Assembly (NCBI RefSeq): GCF_010183535.1
Contig: NC_071329.1
Location: forward strand, 4,650,001-4,714,000
Origin: Caenorhabditis remanei
Taxonomy: Eukaryota > Nematoda > Chromadorea > Rhabditida > Rhabditidae
Length of the DNA: 64,000 nt
Reading direction: 5' to 3'
The translations under genes and the position numbers were made by a program. Of this stretch, positions 22,603 through 34,372 are shown one piece after another (the stretch's first letter is position 1; each line of letters opens with the position of its first letter). Under the pieces are notes generated by a model that ran no database searches, was not told the DNA's origin, and saw only the letters and a program-made list of their open reading frames with translations.

Positions 22603-25600
22603 TCAGCAAATTGAGCAGCACGGATTCTTCTTCTTCTTCTTTTTTTCCTCCTTATTCTCTTCTTTTTTCTCTACTGTTTTCTCCTCCTCCTGCTTCACTG
22701 GCTGCTCCATTTCAGGTCCCTTCTCTTTCTCGGGCTCCATTCTTACTTGCTCAATGTGTAAATCGTAATTCTTCAGATTTTCCTTTCTCTGATCCTCCAA
22801 AAATTGTTCAGCTTTCTCAAGTGACTCCTCCAATGTCTCCGCAGTGAAATCATGCTTTCCAAACCCGACATTTCGATCCAAAAGTGTTTTTTTAAACCTA
22901 TAATGATTTTCAATATTTTCTTTCAGAAGAATGCGTCCCCAGAATGCAGCATTGTCCTCCTCGGTTCCAAGTGTCTTGTTATAGTTCTCCTTGTCCATCA
23001 AAAATTGGTCGACAACAAAATCTGGTTGGACAGAAAAAACTCGATGCGTTCCATCGTCATCGTTCCTCAACTTTTCACCCCAACTTGCTCTCCATTTTTG
23101 GTGGCGTTGAGTCTAAAAATTTTATGAATGAATATATTATACAGTACCGTGCAGTAAGATATACAACTTGACTTTTTTCAGTTGAAAATGACCAACTTCG
23201 AGAGGGTGTCATGGTAATACTAATTGTCCTTCAAAGTAAGACATGTATAAACCAGACAAAGCAAATCTAGAGATTCATTTTTATAAATGGCAACTATTTG
23301 TACGAATACTCCCTAGCAAGTTACCTATCGATAAAGTAATTTCTCCTTCAAATCGTCTCATTTCATTGCAAAATTGTGCGATTTTTAAGCTGTCCCCTCA
23401 AAATGAGCATAACTCTCTAGGAAGTGTCCGTACAAAAAAGTTGTCAATTACAAAAATAGAGCTCTACCTTTGTTCTGCATGGTTTATACATCATTTACTT
23501 TGTGGGACAATCAGTGATACCGTAACACCCTCTCAAAGTTGGTTATTTTCAACTGCAAAAGGCCGAACTGTATAGCTTACTTTGCCCCCCCCCCCCCCTC
23601 TAAAGTCGACAACTTACAGCCTTATAAAGCCACTTCATTCTGTAAAACTTCATATATTCCGGTGGATTGGGATCGGTTTCGTTCTGAAAATTGAAGTACT
23701 GGTTTCGAAGATGTTGTGGAGACGAGACATATGGGGTGCTGTCAACAATCAGAAGTGCCCACTATGGATTCGGTACAAGACTGCCTCCTTATAAGAACCG
23801 CCCGTATCGGTTCTATTTTAGAGAGTCCTGGCAGCACCGGAAATTGAAGTCCGTTAAAACGCATTCAAAATCTGGAGTCCCTCACGAGACTAAACCTGAG
23901 AAAGTGAAACCGGGAAAAAAGGATAATTATAAAGTAGGTGTTGGGCAAGGAGGGGAGGGACAATAAAAGAATCAGTACTCAGAATCGTACAATATTATTC
24001 ACAAGAAGATACTTGAATTCCGATGGCCAAAGAAATGAGGGACATCAATAGTTAAGGCGTTCCAAATAGGTATTACAGTTGAGAAAAAATTAGAGCAATT
24101 AGGATTTACACAGATAAGAGACACGGGGGGAGGAGCTTAACCTGACATGGGTCTCAAGACTAGGAAAATATGAGGCGCCGATTATGAAATTGTATAAGAG
24201 AAGTGGTTGCGCTTTGAGCCTACAGTGGCGCGTAGAAAATAGGTCAAGTTGGGAGAGGCGATCAGAGTAGGATCGATAAGGTGTGTTACAGCGTTGAAGA
24301 GTTACAGCTTCGTAACTACGATGTTTTGCAACTACGACGTTTCGCAACCATGCCGCATTTACGTATTTGGGTCAGTTAAAAAGGGACTGGGAACATATTC
24401 AAAAACAATTAAATAGAAGAAAAAGTTATCTGACCCTTTTTTGACAAAACTAGGCCACACTACTGTTAATTTTATGGCTGCGAAACGTTGTAGTTGCGAA
24501 ATGTCCTTACTCACCTCCTCCTTGTCCTTTTCTTTCTCTTTAGCTTTTTCATCCTCCAACCGCATAATTTCCTTGATATCATCCGTCAAATGCAATCGTT
24601 TTGTTCGCGCCACCCATTTAGCATTCGATTGTTTCTCTTTCTTCCGGTACTGGAATTTCAGAAATCCTTCAGGACGATCATAATTGTAAAAGGCAATGTC
24701 AATGATGTTCTGTAAACCGTTTTGACTAAAATCCATGATTTTCTAGGTGTATGTTCTTACGCTTTGATCCCTCAACCTTGGCAAGTGTGCGAATGGTTTT
24801 TTAACGTCATAAGTACCCTTTTGCAACGTTTCCAATTGGACACTCTGATCAATTTCTCTATCCGTCATTCTGATCGTCATACTACAAGATTCCCCCGGTC
24901 CCAACTCATAGCAACCGTACGCCGCCGCAGGGGTCACTCCGTGTTGTCCACTTGATTTGGCATCTTTGAAATCCACCAAGAAATAGTAGGAATCGAATGT
25001 ACAACGAAGGGTTTGAGTGTCTTCAGTCGGATTCTTGACGGTGACTTCGAGAGGTTCCGGATATGGAAAAACTAGTTTCTCAGGGCTGATTTCGAGCAGG
25101 AATGATGCCTTGGTGGCTGAAAATTTTAGAAGTTGAGGATTTCGCAGAGGGGTCTAAATTTTCAGGCAGTACTATTAGCACGGCACGTTTCTTACAAGCG
25201 CGCTCTACCGAAACTGAAGAAAATTGTGTGTAAAATTGAGAGACTCAGAGAAAGAAAGACATTTTTCAAGGGCATTTCTCGAAATTCCCTCATTCAAATG
25301 ACTCGAGAATTTAGCAACTGGTACTTTCGAGAGCGTAGATCCCGAATCTGAAATAAAATGTTGTTAAATCCTTCTGTGCGCCGAGTTATTAGCCATCAAA
25401 CTTTTCCTAAGTTTTTATAGACTACTAACACCACCGAAGGTTCAAAAACTGTGGGATAGACCGCGTGTCACACAAAAAGTATAAACTAACGGAAAAGTTT
25501 GCCGGCTCATAGCTCGGTTCACAGAAGGATTAAGCAGAATTTTATTTCAGATTAGGAATGTACGCACTCGAAAGTACCAGGGCGCAATTTTTGAGTCGTT

Positions 25601-26496
25601 TGAAAGAAGGAGACTTCGAGGACTTCCCTTGTAAGATAAACGGAAATAATTTTCTGCATTATAGCAAAGTGGAGCGCGAAGCCCCGGGATCTGTCGGCTG
25701 CTAAGCATGACACGCCACAACACAAAACGTCAAAGTTGCCAAATATCTAGTTTCGAAATGTCCAGTTCCAGAACATCTCCAAAAACTTACGTTCTGGCGA
25801 TGACTCTCCTCTTCTATTCGTTTTTTTTTCTTTACCTTTCCTTGGTCCCTTCGGGCCCCCTCGGGAATTTCCATTAACTTTTGCGACCTCTGAAAATAGT
25901 TTCAGACGTTTCATTACCAGCTGTTTTAAAACCGAGATGGTTCTAAAATGTCCCAATACTCACTTCGTCCTCCTAAATTCCCTTTCTCAATTCTCTTCCT
26001 AAGTCTTCTCTCGTTTTTTGACGGTGTCTCACAAGAAACGACAGATTTAGGTGCTGAAAATGTATGGGACGTTTTAAAACCATATTGATTTCAAAACGTC
26101 CGGTTCCAGAACGTCCCAATACCCAAAAATTCCAAAACTCACACTTCTCCACGTTTTCCTTCTTACTGCTCTTGGCGGCGCCTGAAAATTTGAAAATCTC
26201 TTTTTTTGCATTAGAGCGCACTTACATTTCTCTTCTATCTTCTTTTCATCTTTCTCCACAATGTTGTCTTCAGATGTCTTTGGGATAACCGGGACGACAG
26301 CTATAATATGTGAATAAGCGATCTGGTAAGTTCGCTATATCGATAACAATCCGTGTAGTCTGCGTGGACTTCAATAACTACTCAAAAGTGTTATCTATAG
26401 AGCGAATTTGCTCCTTCCTCAATACCCGGCTAGACTCAACTCACATTTCTCTGCATTGTCCTTACTTTTGGGACCATCTTCCTCTTTTTCAGCCAT
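22603..26496 (-). CDS. MSP-domain protein with CaaX tail, copy D
   Basis: Nine exons join in phase to 493 residues: 26445-26496, 26226-26300, 26143-26181, 25964-26053, 25791-25889, 24761-25116, 24515-24709, 23618-23683 and 22603-23112. Copies D and E have three linker exons (39, 90 and 99 bp) where B and C have a single 60-bp exon, so the basic linker is ~118 residues. The MSP-like domain is about residues 119-237 and is followed by FYNYDRPEGFLKFQYRKKEK. The C-terminal region is rich in Glu and Lys and ends in polylysine then NPCCSIC. X is Cys, which is acceptable to farnesyltransferase. A palindromic MITE lies in the last intron, and another inverted repeat (25320-25600) lies before the MSP exon. 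A promoter-like block shared with the M genes lies just upstream (26641-26756). Confidence 0.75.
23147..23583. mobile_element. Palindromic MITE in the last intron of copy D
   Basis: It begins TACAGTACCGTGCAGTAAGA, has inverted arms (ctttgtgggacaatcagtga, taacaccctctcaaagttgg), and ends by a poly-C run at about 23585-23598. It is the same family as 19926-20375. The poly-C run is a likely source of assembly error. Confidence 0.6.
25320..25600. repeat. Inverted repeat in copy D intron, also present in E and F
   Basis: The sequence tcgagagcgtagatcccgaa and the following taaatccttctgtgcgccga are mirrored about 200 bases on (cacagaaggattaagcagaa, then gtacgcactcgaaagtacca). Counterparts occur in the matching introns of E (about 30510-30720) and F (about 35740-35950). 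The element was therefore in place before D, E and F split. Confidence 0.6.
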
Positions 26497-26640
26497 TTCT
26501 TGAGAACTTCAACAAGTTTTCAAAATGGCAATACATTTTCTGAGGAAATATAGGGGGCAGTCGTTTTTTTTAAAACATTTCACGTGAAAGGTCAATCTTT
26601 TTTTTATTGTGGAGTCAAATTTCACTCATTATTTTTTTGT

Positions 26641-26756
26641 CAAGTTTCCCCGTCCTAACCCGCCACTGACCGCTCTAACCTCTACTAACCGACCGGCCTG
26701 TAACAGCACCCTCCTAGTTTACTGAACTGATTGAGAACGCATAAAAAATTATTTTT
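26641..26756. promoter_or_regulatory. Shared promoter-like block upstream of copy D
   Basis: It contains cgtcctaacccgccactgac, aaccgaccggcctgtaacag and a terminal tagtttactgaactgattga followed by agaacgcataaaa. Near-identical blocks lie at 31741-31816, 36946-37056, 38893-39007 and 54290-54400, each directly 5' of an array copy or an M gene. The repeated position, and the TATA-like CATAAAA in the three M-gene cases, argue for a promoter. Here the plus-strand side has no M gene left. Confidence 0.5.
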
Positions 26757-27000
26757 CATAATATAACTAAGTCGAAAAGTATTATGCAACTAAAACGTTT
26801 TAACTTTCACGGTTTCCAGTTTTCGACCTTCGAAATGTTTCGAAACATTTTTTCGATTTTTCGGTGGTTTTCGAAACATTTTAAGGCGTTTTCGGTCCAA
26901 ACTTCTCAAAAAAAACCGTTGGAAAAAATTGGGAAATTTCTGCTGAAATTTTCAAAAATTAAATTTAAAAAATAGTGATTTTTCCTGTTTTTTTCATATT

Positions 27001-27185
27001 ACCCATTCGCCGGTGGCTGACCACTCGCTCAAAGTTCGGCCCGGGGTCGCGGAGTGGGTCTCGACGCGACTACCGTAGTATAAAACTTTTTGATGTCTAA
27101 AGTACTGTAGAGAGCCGCTGTAAATCGAAATTCCGCAACGAGACCCACCCCGCGACCCCCGGCCGAACATCAACTCATTTTTCAC
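27001..27185. repeat. Palindromic MITE, GC-rich ends
   Basis: The sequence ttcggcccggggtcgcggag is mirrored by ccgcgacccccggccgaac, with gtgggtctcgacgcgactac against aattccgcaacgagacccac inside. It is non-coding, in the space between copies D and E. Confidence 0.65.
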
Positions 27186-27377
27186 ACAGTTTTCTTGAAC
27201 TTTTTTTTTCGAAATTTCCGGTTTTTGAGGTCAAAATCTTTCGAAATTGTTTTTTCGATTCTTTCGGTACGAAGTTTTCGAATAAAAAAATTTTGCACAG
27301 CCATGATATAGATCCTGTCGATTGTCCACTGCGACCTCTAGTTCAAAAGTAGGGCTCTATTCCAGTTTAGATGTCCT

Positions 27378-27556
27378 TTAAAAATTTGAACGTCCCAAAA
27401 AACATTTAGACGTCCTTTGAAACATTTAGACGTCCTTTGAAACATTTAAACGTCCTTTCGGATCCCAAATATGTTCAAAAATGTTTAAACGTCCCAAAAA
27501 ACATTTACACGTCCCAAAAAACGTTTAGACGTCCCATTAAATATTAAGACGTCCCT
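27378..27556. repeat. Tandem degenerate repeat of ACATTTAGACGTCC
   Basis: About nine short units of the type acatttagacgtcctttgaa or aacatttagacgtcccaaaa follow each other, all in one orientation. A second cluster at 32040-32335 holds the same unit in both orientations. The spacing is irregular (~17-36 bases). No coding frame runs through it. Confidence 0.7.
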
Positions 27557-27894
27557 TGAAGTCCGAAAATTGATTTTATCAAGAATACTCCCCCACCCCA
27601 GTTTAACAAGTGGGGGGGGGGGGGGGCTCTTCTAAGGTTGATTTTGGGGGCGATGCTTCAATTAGCGTGGGGGCCATACTTGAATGATCCCCAAATTTCC
27701 TATTTCCGAGAAATTTTTTCGGAAAAACTTTGGTTGCGAAATTTTCAGAAATATTTTGGTGTTGATAAAAAATATTTTTTTCGAAATCAAAAGAAATTGC
27801 TGCAAAATCAACATGAACAGTGCCAAAATGTCAAATCTGTGTCAAAATTAACAAAATTTTTAGTTTTTGCTGCATATTCATTGATTTCGGGCTC

Positions 27895-28125
27895 CGCGAC
27901 CATTCAAAACTGCGACATTTCGCAACCGCGACATTCCGCAACTCACGTAAGTTTCGCAACTACGACACTTCGCAACTGCGGCATTTCGCCACTAGTCATT
28001 TCGCAACTGCGACACTTCGCAACTATGATGTTTCGCAAATTGTCGTAGTTACGAAATGTCGCAGTTGCGAAATGAACAGCTGCGAAGTGTCGCAGTTGTG
28101 AATTGTCGCGGAGCCTGATTTTGAC
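27895..28125. repeat. Degenerate tandem/inverted array of TTCGCAACTGCGACA
   Basis: About ten units of cgacatttcgcaactgcgac type run in one orientation and then invert (cagttgcgaaatgtcgtagt). Single units also occur at about 24300-24350 and 24480-24505 inside copy D. The array is non-coding, and open frames through it are repeat artefacts. Confidence 0.65.
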
Positions 28126-28306
28126 AATAAAGCATTTGAAAAGTCGAGTTTCCGAATGTTCCGAAATGAACAATTGCTGTGAAAAAAATAAAGTTTGGCC
28201 AAAGATTTTCAAAAAAATCGAAGCAAAACTTTCTCCAAGTTCAAAAGTAGATAAAAAATCCAGCCCCCAATTCATTCAATTCATTCACAACCAAATACAA
28301 AAAAGT

Positions 28307-31300
28307 TTACAAAATTGAGCAGCACGGATTCTTCTTCTTCTTCTGTTCCTCCTTATTCTCTTCTTTTTTCTCCACTTTCTTCTCTTCCTTCTGCTTCACT
28401 GGCTGCACCATTTCAAGTTCCTTCTTAAATTCTTCTTCCTTCTCTAAATCTTCTTTCTCCTTCTTATTCTTCTGCTCTATCTCGCGCTCCATTCTTACTT
28501 GTTCAATGTGTAAATTATAATTCTTACTATCTTCTTTCCTCTGATCTTCCAAAAACTTCTCAGCCTTCTCAAGTGACTCCTCCAACGTCTCCGCAGTGAA
28601 ATCATGCTTTCCAAACCCAGCATTTCGATCCAAAATCGCTATTTTACACTCATAATTTCTAATATTCCGTGTTACAAAAATGCGTTTCCAGAAAGCAAGA
28701 TTGTCTTTCTCGGTTCCAAGTGTTTGGTTGTAATTTTCATTGTTCCGCACAAATTGGTCAACAACAAAATCTGGTTGGACAGAAAAAACTCGATGCGTTC
28801 CATCGTCATCGTTCCTCAACTGTTCACCCCAACTTGCTCTCCATTTTTGGTGGCTTTGAGTCTGAAAAATTCGATGAATATATTTGTTCAGAACACTTCT
28901 AACAACTGCGTTCCACCGATATGCCCTTGAAAATGTCTCTTTTTTTCTCTAAGTTTCTCAATTTCGCACACAATTTTCTTCCGTTTCGAATAGAGCGTGG
29001 TTGTAAGACGCGTGTCGCGCGAATAGCTCCACCTCACTCAAATCGATAACTTACAGCATTGTGAAGCCATTTCATTCTGTAAAACTTCATATTTTCCGGT
29101 GGATTGGGATCGGTTGCTGTTTCGTTCTGAAAATTAATGGATACGTTTTGAATGTAACTTAGATTTAACTAAACTTTAACTAAAATTTCAGATTGGTATC
29201 AAAGTTGAGCGGGATCCGGTTTTTAAAATGGCAGAAGGCGGAAGACAGAATTGGAAATTTTTAGGCGGATAGTGGAATGCGGGAGGTGAAAATGGAGAAA
29301 ATCGGCAGAAACCGGAAACCGGAAGGCGAAATGAAAAAAATGTCGGTAGGCTGAATTCCGCTCAACCCTGACTCGTATTGGAGACCGCTAAAAATTATTC
29401 GATATTTAGAAGCTAAATTTCCGGAATTCTAATGTCCGTACAAGTCTGTCAGAAACGAAAAACGTAAATGTTTTTGATCAAATTGAGAAAACGAATAGGC
29501 AGGCACAATTTCTGGACATGGAGAATGACGGACAAACAGAAAGAAGAGGGGACATCACTGTTCCAAAATTTAAGATTTTTTGATATGAGTCGATTCAAGA
29601 AGCCAGGGAGAAGAGAAAATCGTCTTGGTGCGAAATCCGAAAATCAGCCTGAGTTGTGAGATCTCAAAGTGCCGAAAATCGCTCCTCGTCGTGCACTTTT
29701 ACAGTACATTACAATAGAAATTCTTCTCGTCTGCACTTCAATTTTTCGAAAATAGTGGTGTCCCCCTTCAAGAAAATTTTGTTCACCTCACTCACCTCAT
29801 GTGTTCCTTCATTCCCCTTTGCTTTCTCTTTACTTTTTTCATCCTCCAACCGTATCATCTCCTGAATATCATCCGTCAAATGCAATTGTTGTTTTCGCAC
29901 CACCCATTTAGCATTCGTTCGTTTTTCTTTCTTGCGGTACTCAAATTTCAGAAATCCTTCAGGACGCTTATGATTGTAAAAGACAATGTCAATGATATTC
30001 TGTAAGCCGTTTTGACTAAAGTCAATAAGTTGTATATTCTTACACTTCGATCCCTCAACCTTGGTAAGTGTGAAAATGGTTTTTTAACATTATAAGTACC
30101 CTCCCTTAACGTTTTCAAGTCGACACTCTGATCAATTTCTCTATCTGTCGTTCTTACTGTCAAACTACAAGATTCACCCGGTCCCAACTCATAGCAACCG
30201 TATGCCGCCGCAGGGGTTACTCCTTGTTGTCTACTTGATTTGGCATCATTGAAATCCACCAAGAAGTAATAGGAATCGAATGTACAACGAAGGGTTTGAG
30301 TGTCTTCAGTCGGATTTCTGACGGTGACTTTGAGAGGTTCCAATGGTGGAACAACTAACTTCTCTGGGCTGATTTCCAGCAGGAACGGTATTTTGGGGGC
30401 TGAAAATTTCAGAGTTTGAAGTTTTTGCGTTAGTTTTCAAGCAGCGTTGTGTAAATGGACTGCAAATTGTTTTAACCAGGGAAGTTCTCTTTTAAACGAC
30501 TCAAGAATTTAGCCCCTGGCACTTTTGAGTACGTAGATTCCGAATCTGAATTAAAATTTGAGTTAGAAACCGTCAAACCAAGTTAGAAGCAGTCAAACTT
30601 TTCAGCGGGATACGTTAGGGTAAACATTTTATAAGTTTGACGGCTCATAACTCGGCTCTCCAGAAAGATTTAGCAGAAGTTTATTTCAGATTCGGAATCT
30701 ACGGACTCGAAAGTACCAGAGGTCATATTTTTGAATCGTTTGAAAGAGGATACTTCGAGGACATCCGTTGTAAGATAAACGAAAATAATGTTCAGTATTA
30801 TAGGAAAGTGGATCCCGGGAACTGTCGGCTGCAAATAAGACAAGACACTACGAAAAATGTCAAAGTTGTCAAATGTCTGGTTTCGAAATGTCCGGTTCCA
30901 GAACGTCCCCAAAAACTTACGTTCTGGCGATGACTGTCCTCTTCTATTCGTTTTGTTAACTTTACCTTTCCGGGGTCCCTTCGGGGCCCCTCGGGAATTT
31001 CCATCAGTTTTGAAGACCTCTGAAAATGTTTTGAAAACGAAATAATTCTAAACCGTCCCAATGCTCACTTCGTCCTCCTAAATTCCCTTTTTCGATTCTC
31101 TTCTTCCGTCTTCTCTCGTTTTTCGACGGTGTCTCACAAGAAACGACAGATTTTGGTGCTGAAAATGTATGGGGCGTTTCAAAATCTACAGTTATTTCAG
31201 AACGTCCGGTTCCAGAACGTCCCAATACCCAAAAATTCCAAAACTCACACTTCTCCACGTTTTCCTTCTTACTGCTCTTGGCGGCGCCTGAAAATGTGAA

Positions 31301-31600
31301 AATCTTTTTTCTTGCATTAGAGCGCACTTACATTTCTCTCCTATCTTCTTTTCATCTTTCTCCACAATGTTGTCTTCAGATGTCTTTGGGATAACCGGGA
31401 CGACAGCTACAATAGGTTTGATAACAGGTAAGGTAAGTTCGCTCTATCGACAATCCGTGTAGTCTGCGTGGACTTCAAGAACTACTCAAAAGTGTTATCT
31501 ATAGAGCGAATTTGCTCCTTCCTCAATACCCGGCTAGACTCAACTCACATTTCTCTGCATCGTCCTTACTTTTGAGACCATCTTCCTCTTGTTCAGCCAT
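28307..31600 (-). CDS. MSP-domain protein with CaaX tail, copy E
   Basis: Nine exons join in phase to 513 residues: 31549-31600, 31332-31406, 31249-31287, 31069-31158, 30921-31019, 30044-30399, 29796-29999, 29055-29126 and 28307-28861. The exon plan is identical to copy D, and the intron repeats also match. First exon: MAEQEEDGLKSKDDAEK. The MSP-like domain is about residues 119-237. It differs from D by Arg and Gln at the SSGQHG position (SSRQQG) and by SCSLTV. The last exon is longer, with an expanded Glu/Lys coiled stretch, and ends in polylysine then NPCCSIL. Leu at X predicts geranylgeranylation, whereas Met in B and C predicts farnesylation. A degenerate hAT-type repeat lies at about 29195-29375 in an intron. 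No disabling lesion is seen. Confidence 0.75.
29195..29375. repeat. Degenerate hAT-type MITE in copy E intron
   Basis: It begins caaagttgagcgggatccgg and ends gaattccgctcaaccctg, with ggcggaag/ccggaagg-like units inside. The layout matches 5680-5819 and 33555-33942, but the ends have mutated and no clear 8-bp duplication remains, so it is older. Confidence 0.5.
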
Positions 31601-31740
31601 CACTTGAGAACTTCAGCAAGTTTTCAAAATGGCAATACATTTTCTGAAGAAATATAGGGGGCAGTCGGTTTTTTTTAAACATTTCACGTGAAAGGTCATC
31701 CTTTTTTCCATAGTGGTGGCAAATTTCACTCATTACTTTT

Positions 31741-31816
31741 TGTAAAGTTTGATAGTAACCGACCGGCCTGTAACAGCACCCTCCTAGTTTACTGAACTGA
31801 CCGAGAACGCATAAAG
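31741..31816. promoter_or_regulatory. Shared promoter-like block upstream of copy E (shortened)
   Basis: It has aaccgaccggcctgtaacag, then tagtttactgaactgaccga and agaacgcataaa, as in 26641-26756, but lacks the cctaacccgcc part. It lies 140 bases upstream of the copy E start. No M gene follows on the plus strand. Confidence 0.45.
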
Positions 31817-32039
31817 ATAGAGAACGCGGAAGACTTTCCAATGATGATCACGGTCGAACAAAATTTTTGGATTTTTCGGTGGTTTTCGAAACATTTTAAG
31901 GCGTTTTCGGTCCAAATCTTTCAAAAAAAAACAGTTGGAAAAATTTTGGAAACTTCTGCTGAAATTTTCAAAAATTAAGTAAAAAACGGTGATTTTTCCT
32001 GTTTTTTTCATATTACCCATCCGCCGGTGGCTAAATATT

Positions 32040-32335
32040 GAGACGTCCTTTAAAGTCCGAAAATTTGGTTTTAAATAATTAGACTTCCCAAAAAACATTT
32101 AAACGTCCCAAAAAATGTTTAGACGTCCCTTCAACACTAAAAGTCACTGAAAGTGTTCAAGGGACGTCTAAATGTTTTTTGGGACGTCTAAATCTTCAGA
32201 ACTATGTTTTGGGATCTCAAGGGACGTCTAAACATTTTATGGGACGTTTAAACGTTTTTTGGGACGTCTAAACTTTTGAAAGGACGTTTTAAAAAAATTA
32301 GAGTGCGAAAGGACGTTTAAGTGTTTTAAGGGACG
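32040..32335. repeat. Second cluster of TTTAGACGTCCC units, both orientations
   Basis: About a dozen units of the form aacatttaaacgtcccaaaa and its complement (ttttttgggacgtctaaatg) occur in ~300 bases, so the cluster can fold back. It abuts the 3' end of copy F. The same unit forms the one-orientation cluster at 27378-27556, near the 3' end of copy E. Confidence 0.7.
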
Positions 32336-33554
32336 TAGATGAAACTCAGCGTCCAATTTATTCCCTTCATTCACATCCAAATACAAAAACGTTTACAAAA
32401 TCGAGCAGCACGGATTCTTTTTCTTCTTCTTCTTTTCCTCCCTTTTCTCCACTTTTTTCTCCTCCACCTGCTTCACTGGCTGCACCATTTCACACGCCGT
32501 CTTCAATTCTTCTTCCCTCTCTAAAAATTTTTTTTCAGGTTCCTTCTTCAAGTCTTCTGCCTTCTGTGTTTCTATTTTCTTCCGATTATTCTTCTTTTTC
32601 TTGCACACTTTCTCTCGCTGCGTTCTTTCTTGTTCACCTAATTCATTTATTTCCTTCAGATATTCCTCCTTCCTATCGTCCCAGAATTTTTCCGCCTTTT
32701 CAAGTGACTCCTCCAATGTCTCCGCAGTGAAATCATGCTTTCCAAACCCGACATTTTGATCCAAAATATTTTTTTTTCCGCTCGTTCCTATCGACTGCGT
32801 ACTTTCCAATATGTTCTTTCACAAAAACGTTTGTCCAGAAATTAATATTGTCCTCCTCGGTTCCAAGTGTCTTGTTATAGTTTTCCTTGTCCTTCAAAAA
32901 TTGCTCAACAGCTGAATCTCTTCGGACAGGAAAAACTCGATGCGTTCCATCGTCATCGTTCATCAACTGTTCACCCCAACTTCCTTTCCAGCTTTGGTGC
33001 CTTTGAGTCTGAAAATTTTTTCCGAATATAGATAGCTCCTCTCCACTCAAATCGATAACTTACAGCATAATAAATCCACTTCATTCTGTGAAACTTCATA
33101 TATACCGGTGGATTGGGATCGGTTGCTGTTTCGTTCTAAAAAACCAATATATGTGGTTCCAATTCGTATCAGTTGGGATCCGGGCGGTTCCGATTTGGGA
33201 GAACTGCGTTCGTTTACAGTATTGGTCATAGAAATTGCGACACTTGCAGTTTTCAGTGGAAAATTGTCAACTTTGTGAGTGTGAGATGGCCTCCCTGATC
33301 GTATCACCATATCGATTGTTCATGGAGTGTGCAGATCACAAATAGAGCTTCATTTTTGTAGTTGACAACTTTTTTGTACGACCACTTTCTATGAAGTTAC
33401 AGGCAGTCAATGTAAACATCTCAAAAATCTCATCTTTTAGCACTAAAAATGGGCACAATTGCTAGAAATTACTTTGACGATGTGTCCGTTAGGATGTGTT
33501 CGTACAAAAAAGTTGTCAACTACAAAAATGAAGCTCTATTTGTGAACTATACAC

Positions 33555-33942
33555 CAGAGTTGCGCGGAAGTGATTTTTTCTAAAACGGAAGTCGGAAGTC
33601 GGAAGTAAAATTTTGAAAACGGAAGTTGGAAGCCGGAAGTCGGAAGTGAAAAAACGCCCGGAAGTCGGAAGTCGGAAGTAGATTTTTTCGCAAAGATTCA
33701 AAAACTCCTAGAAAAAGTTCATAAAATTCGCGAAAATCAGTGGAAAATTAGTTTTTGGCTGAAGAAAAGCCTAATTTCTGTCCTTTTAGACCATTTTTCC
33801 TTGTATTTCTGCAAAATATACTTTTCGGAAATTCCAAATTTATGGAATGGCGGAAGTCGGAAGTAACAATCCGAAAACGGAAGTCGGAAGTGAAAAACAG
33901 CCCGGAAGTTGGAAGTCAGAGTCGGAATTCCGCGCAACTCTG
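33555..33942. mobile_element. hAT-like MITE with exact 8-bp target duplication, nested in another MITE
   Basis: The ends CAGAGTTGCGCGGAA and TTCCGCGCAACTCTG are flanked by CTATACAC on both sides (33547-33554 and 33943-33950). The interior is ggaagtcggaag repeats. It interrupts an older palindromic MITE whose halves lie at about 33210-33546 and 33951-34060 (gcgacacttgcagttttcag against agtgcaagtgtcgc). Confidence 0.85.
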
Positions 33943-34372
33943 CTATACACTCAATCGATATTGTGATACCATCAGAGAGGACGTCTCACACTCTTTCTCA
34001 CAAGTTGACCATTTTCTACAATAAAAAGTGCAAGTGTCGCATTCTTTATGGTCAGCTGATGACCGCTAAAAAGTATTCAAAATCTGGAAGTTGGAGTTAC
34101 CAAATTTGAAATTCCGTATAATTCAGTCAGAAACAAAAAACAATGGACTTTTTTAAACCAGGCATTTCAAGACTTGGAATTTCGAAACTATGGCATAACA
34201 CGTTTCGACACACAGTTAGCGCTAATGTATGCTCCGGGACGTATGGAAACGGCCTTCTAAACCAAAGTTGAAAAGATTTGCGATTTCCGCCTTCGGTCAT
34301 TTTGAGATTTTTTTCGCCTCCTGCCTAGAAAATGTCAGGCTGAGATAAGCGGAAGAGTTGGCGGAAGAAATC

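Noticed and set aside
23585..23598. Poly-C run as a functional site
   Set aside because: A homopolymer of this kind next to a MITE end is more likely slippage or assembly noise. A poly-G run near 27614 is treated the same way.
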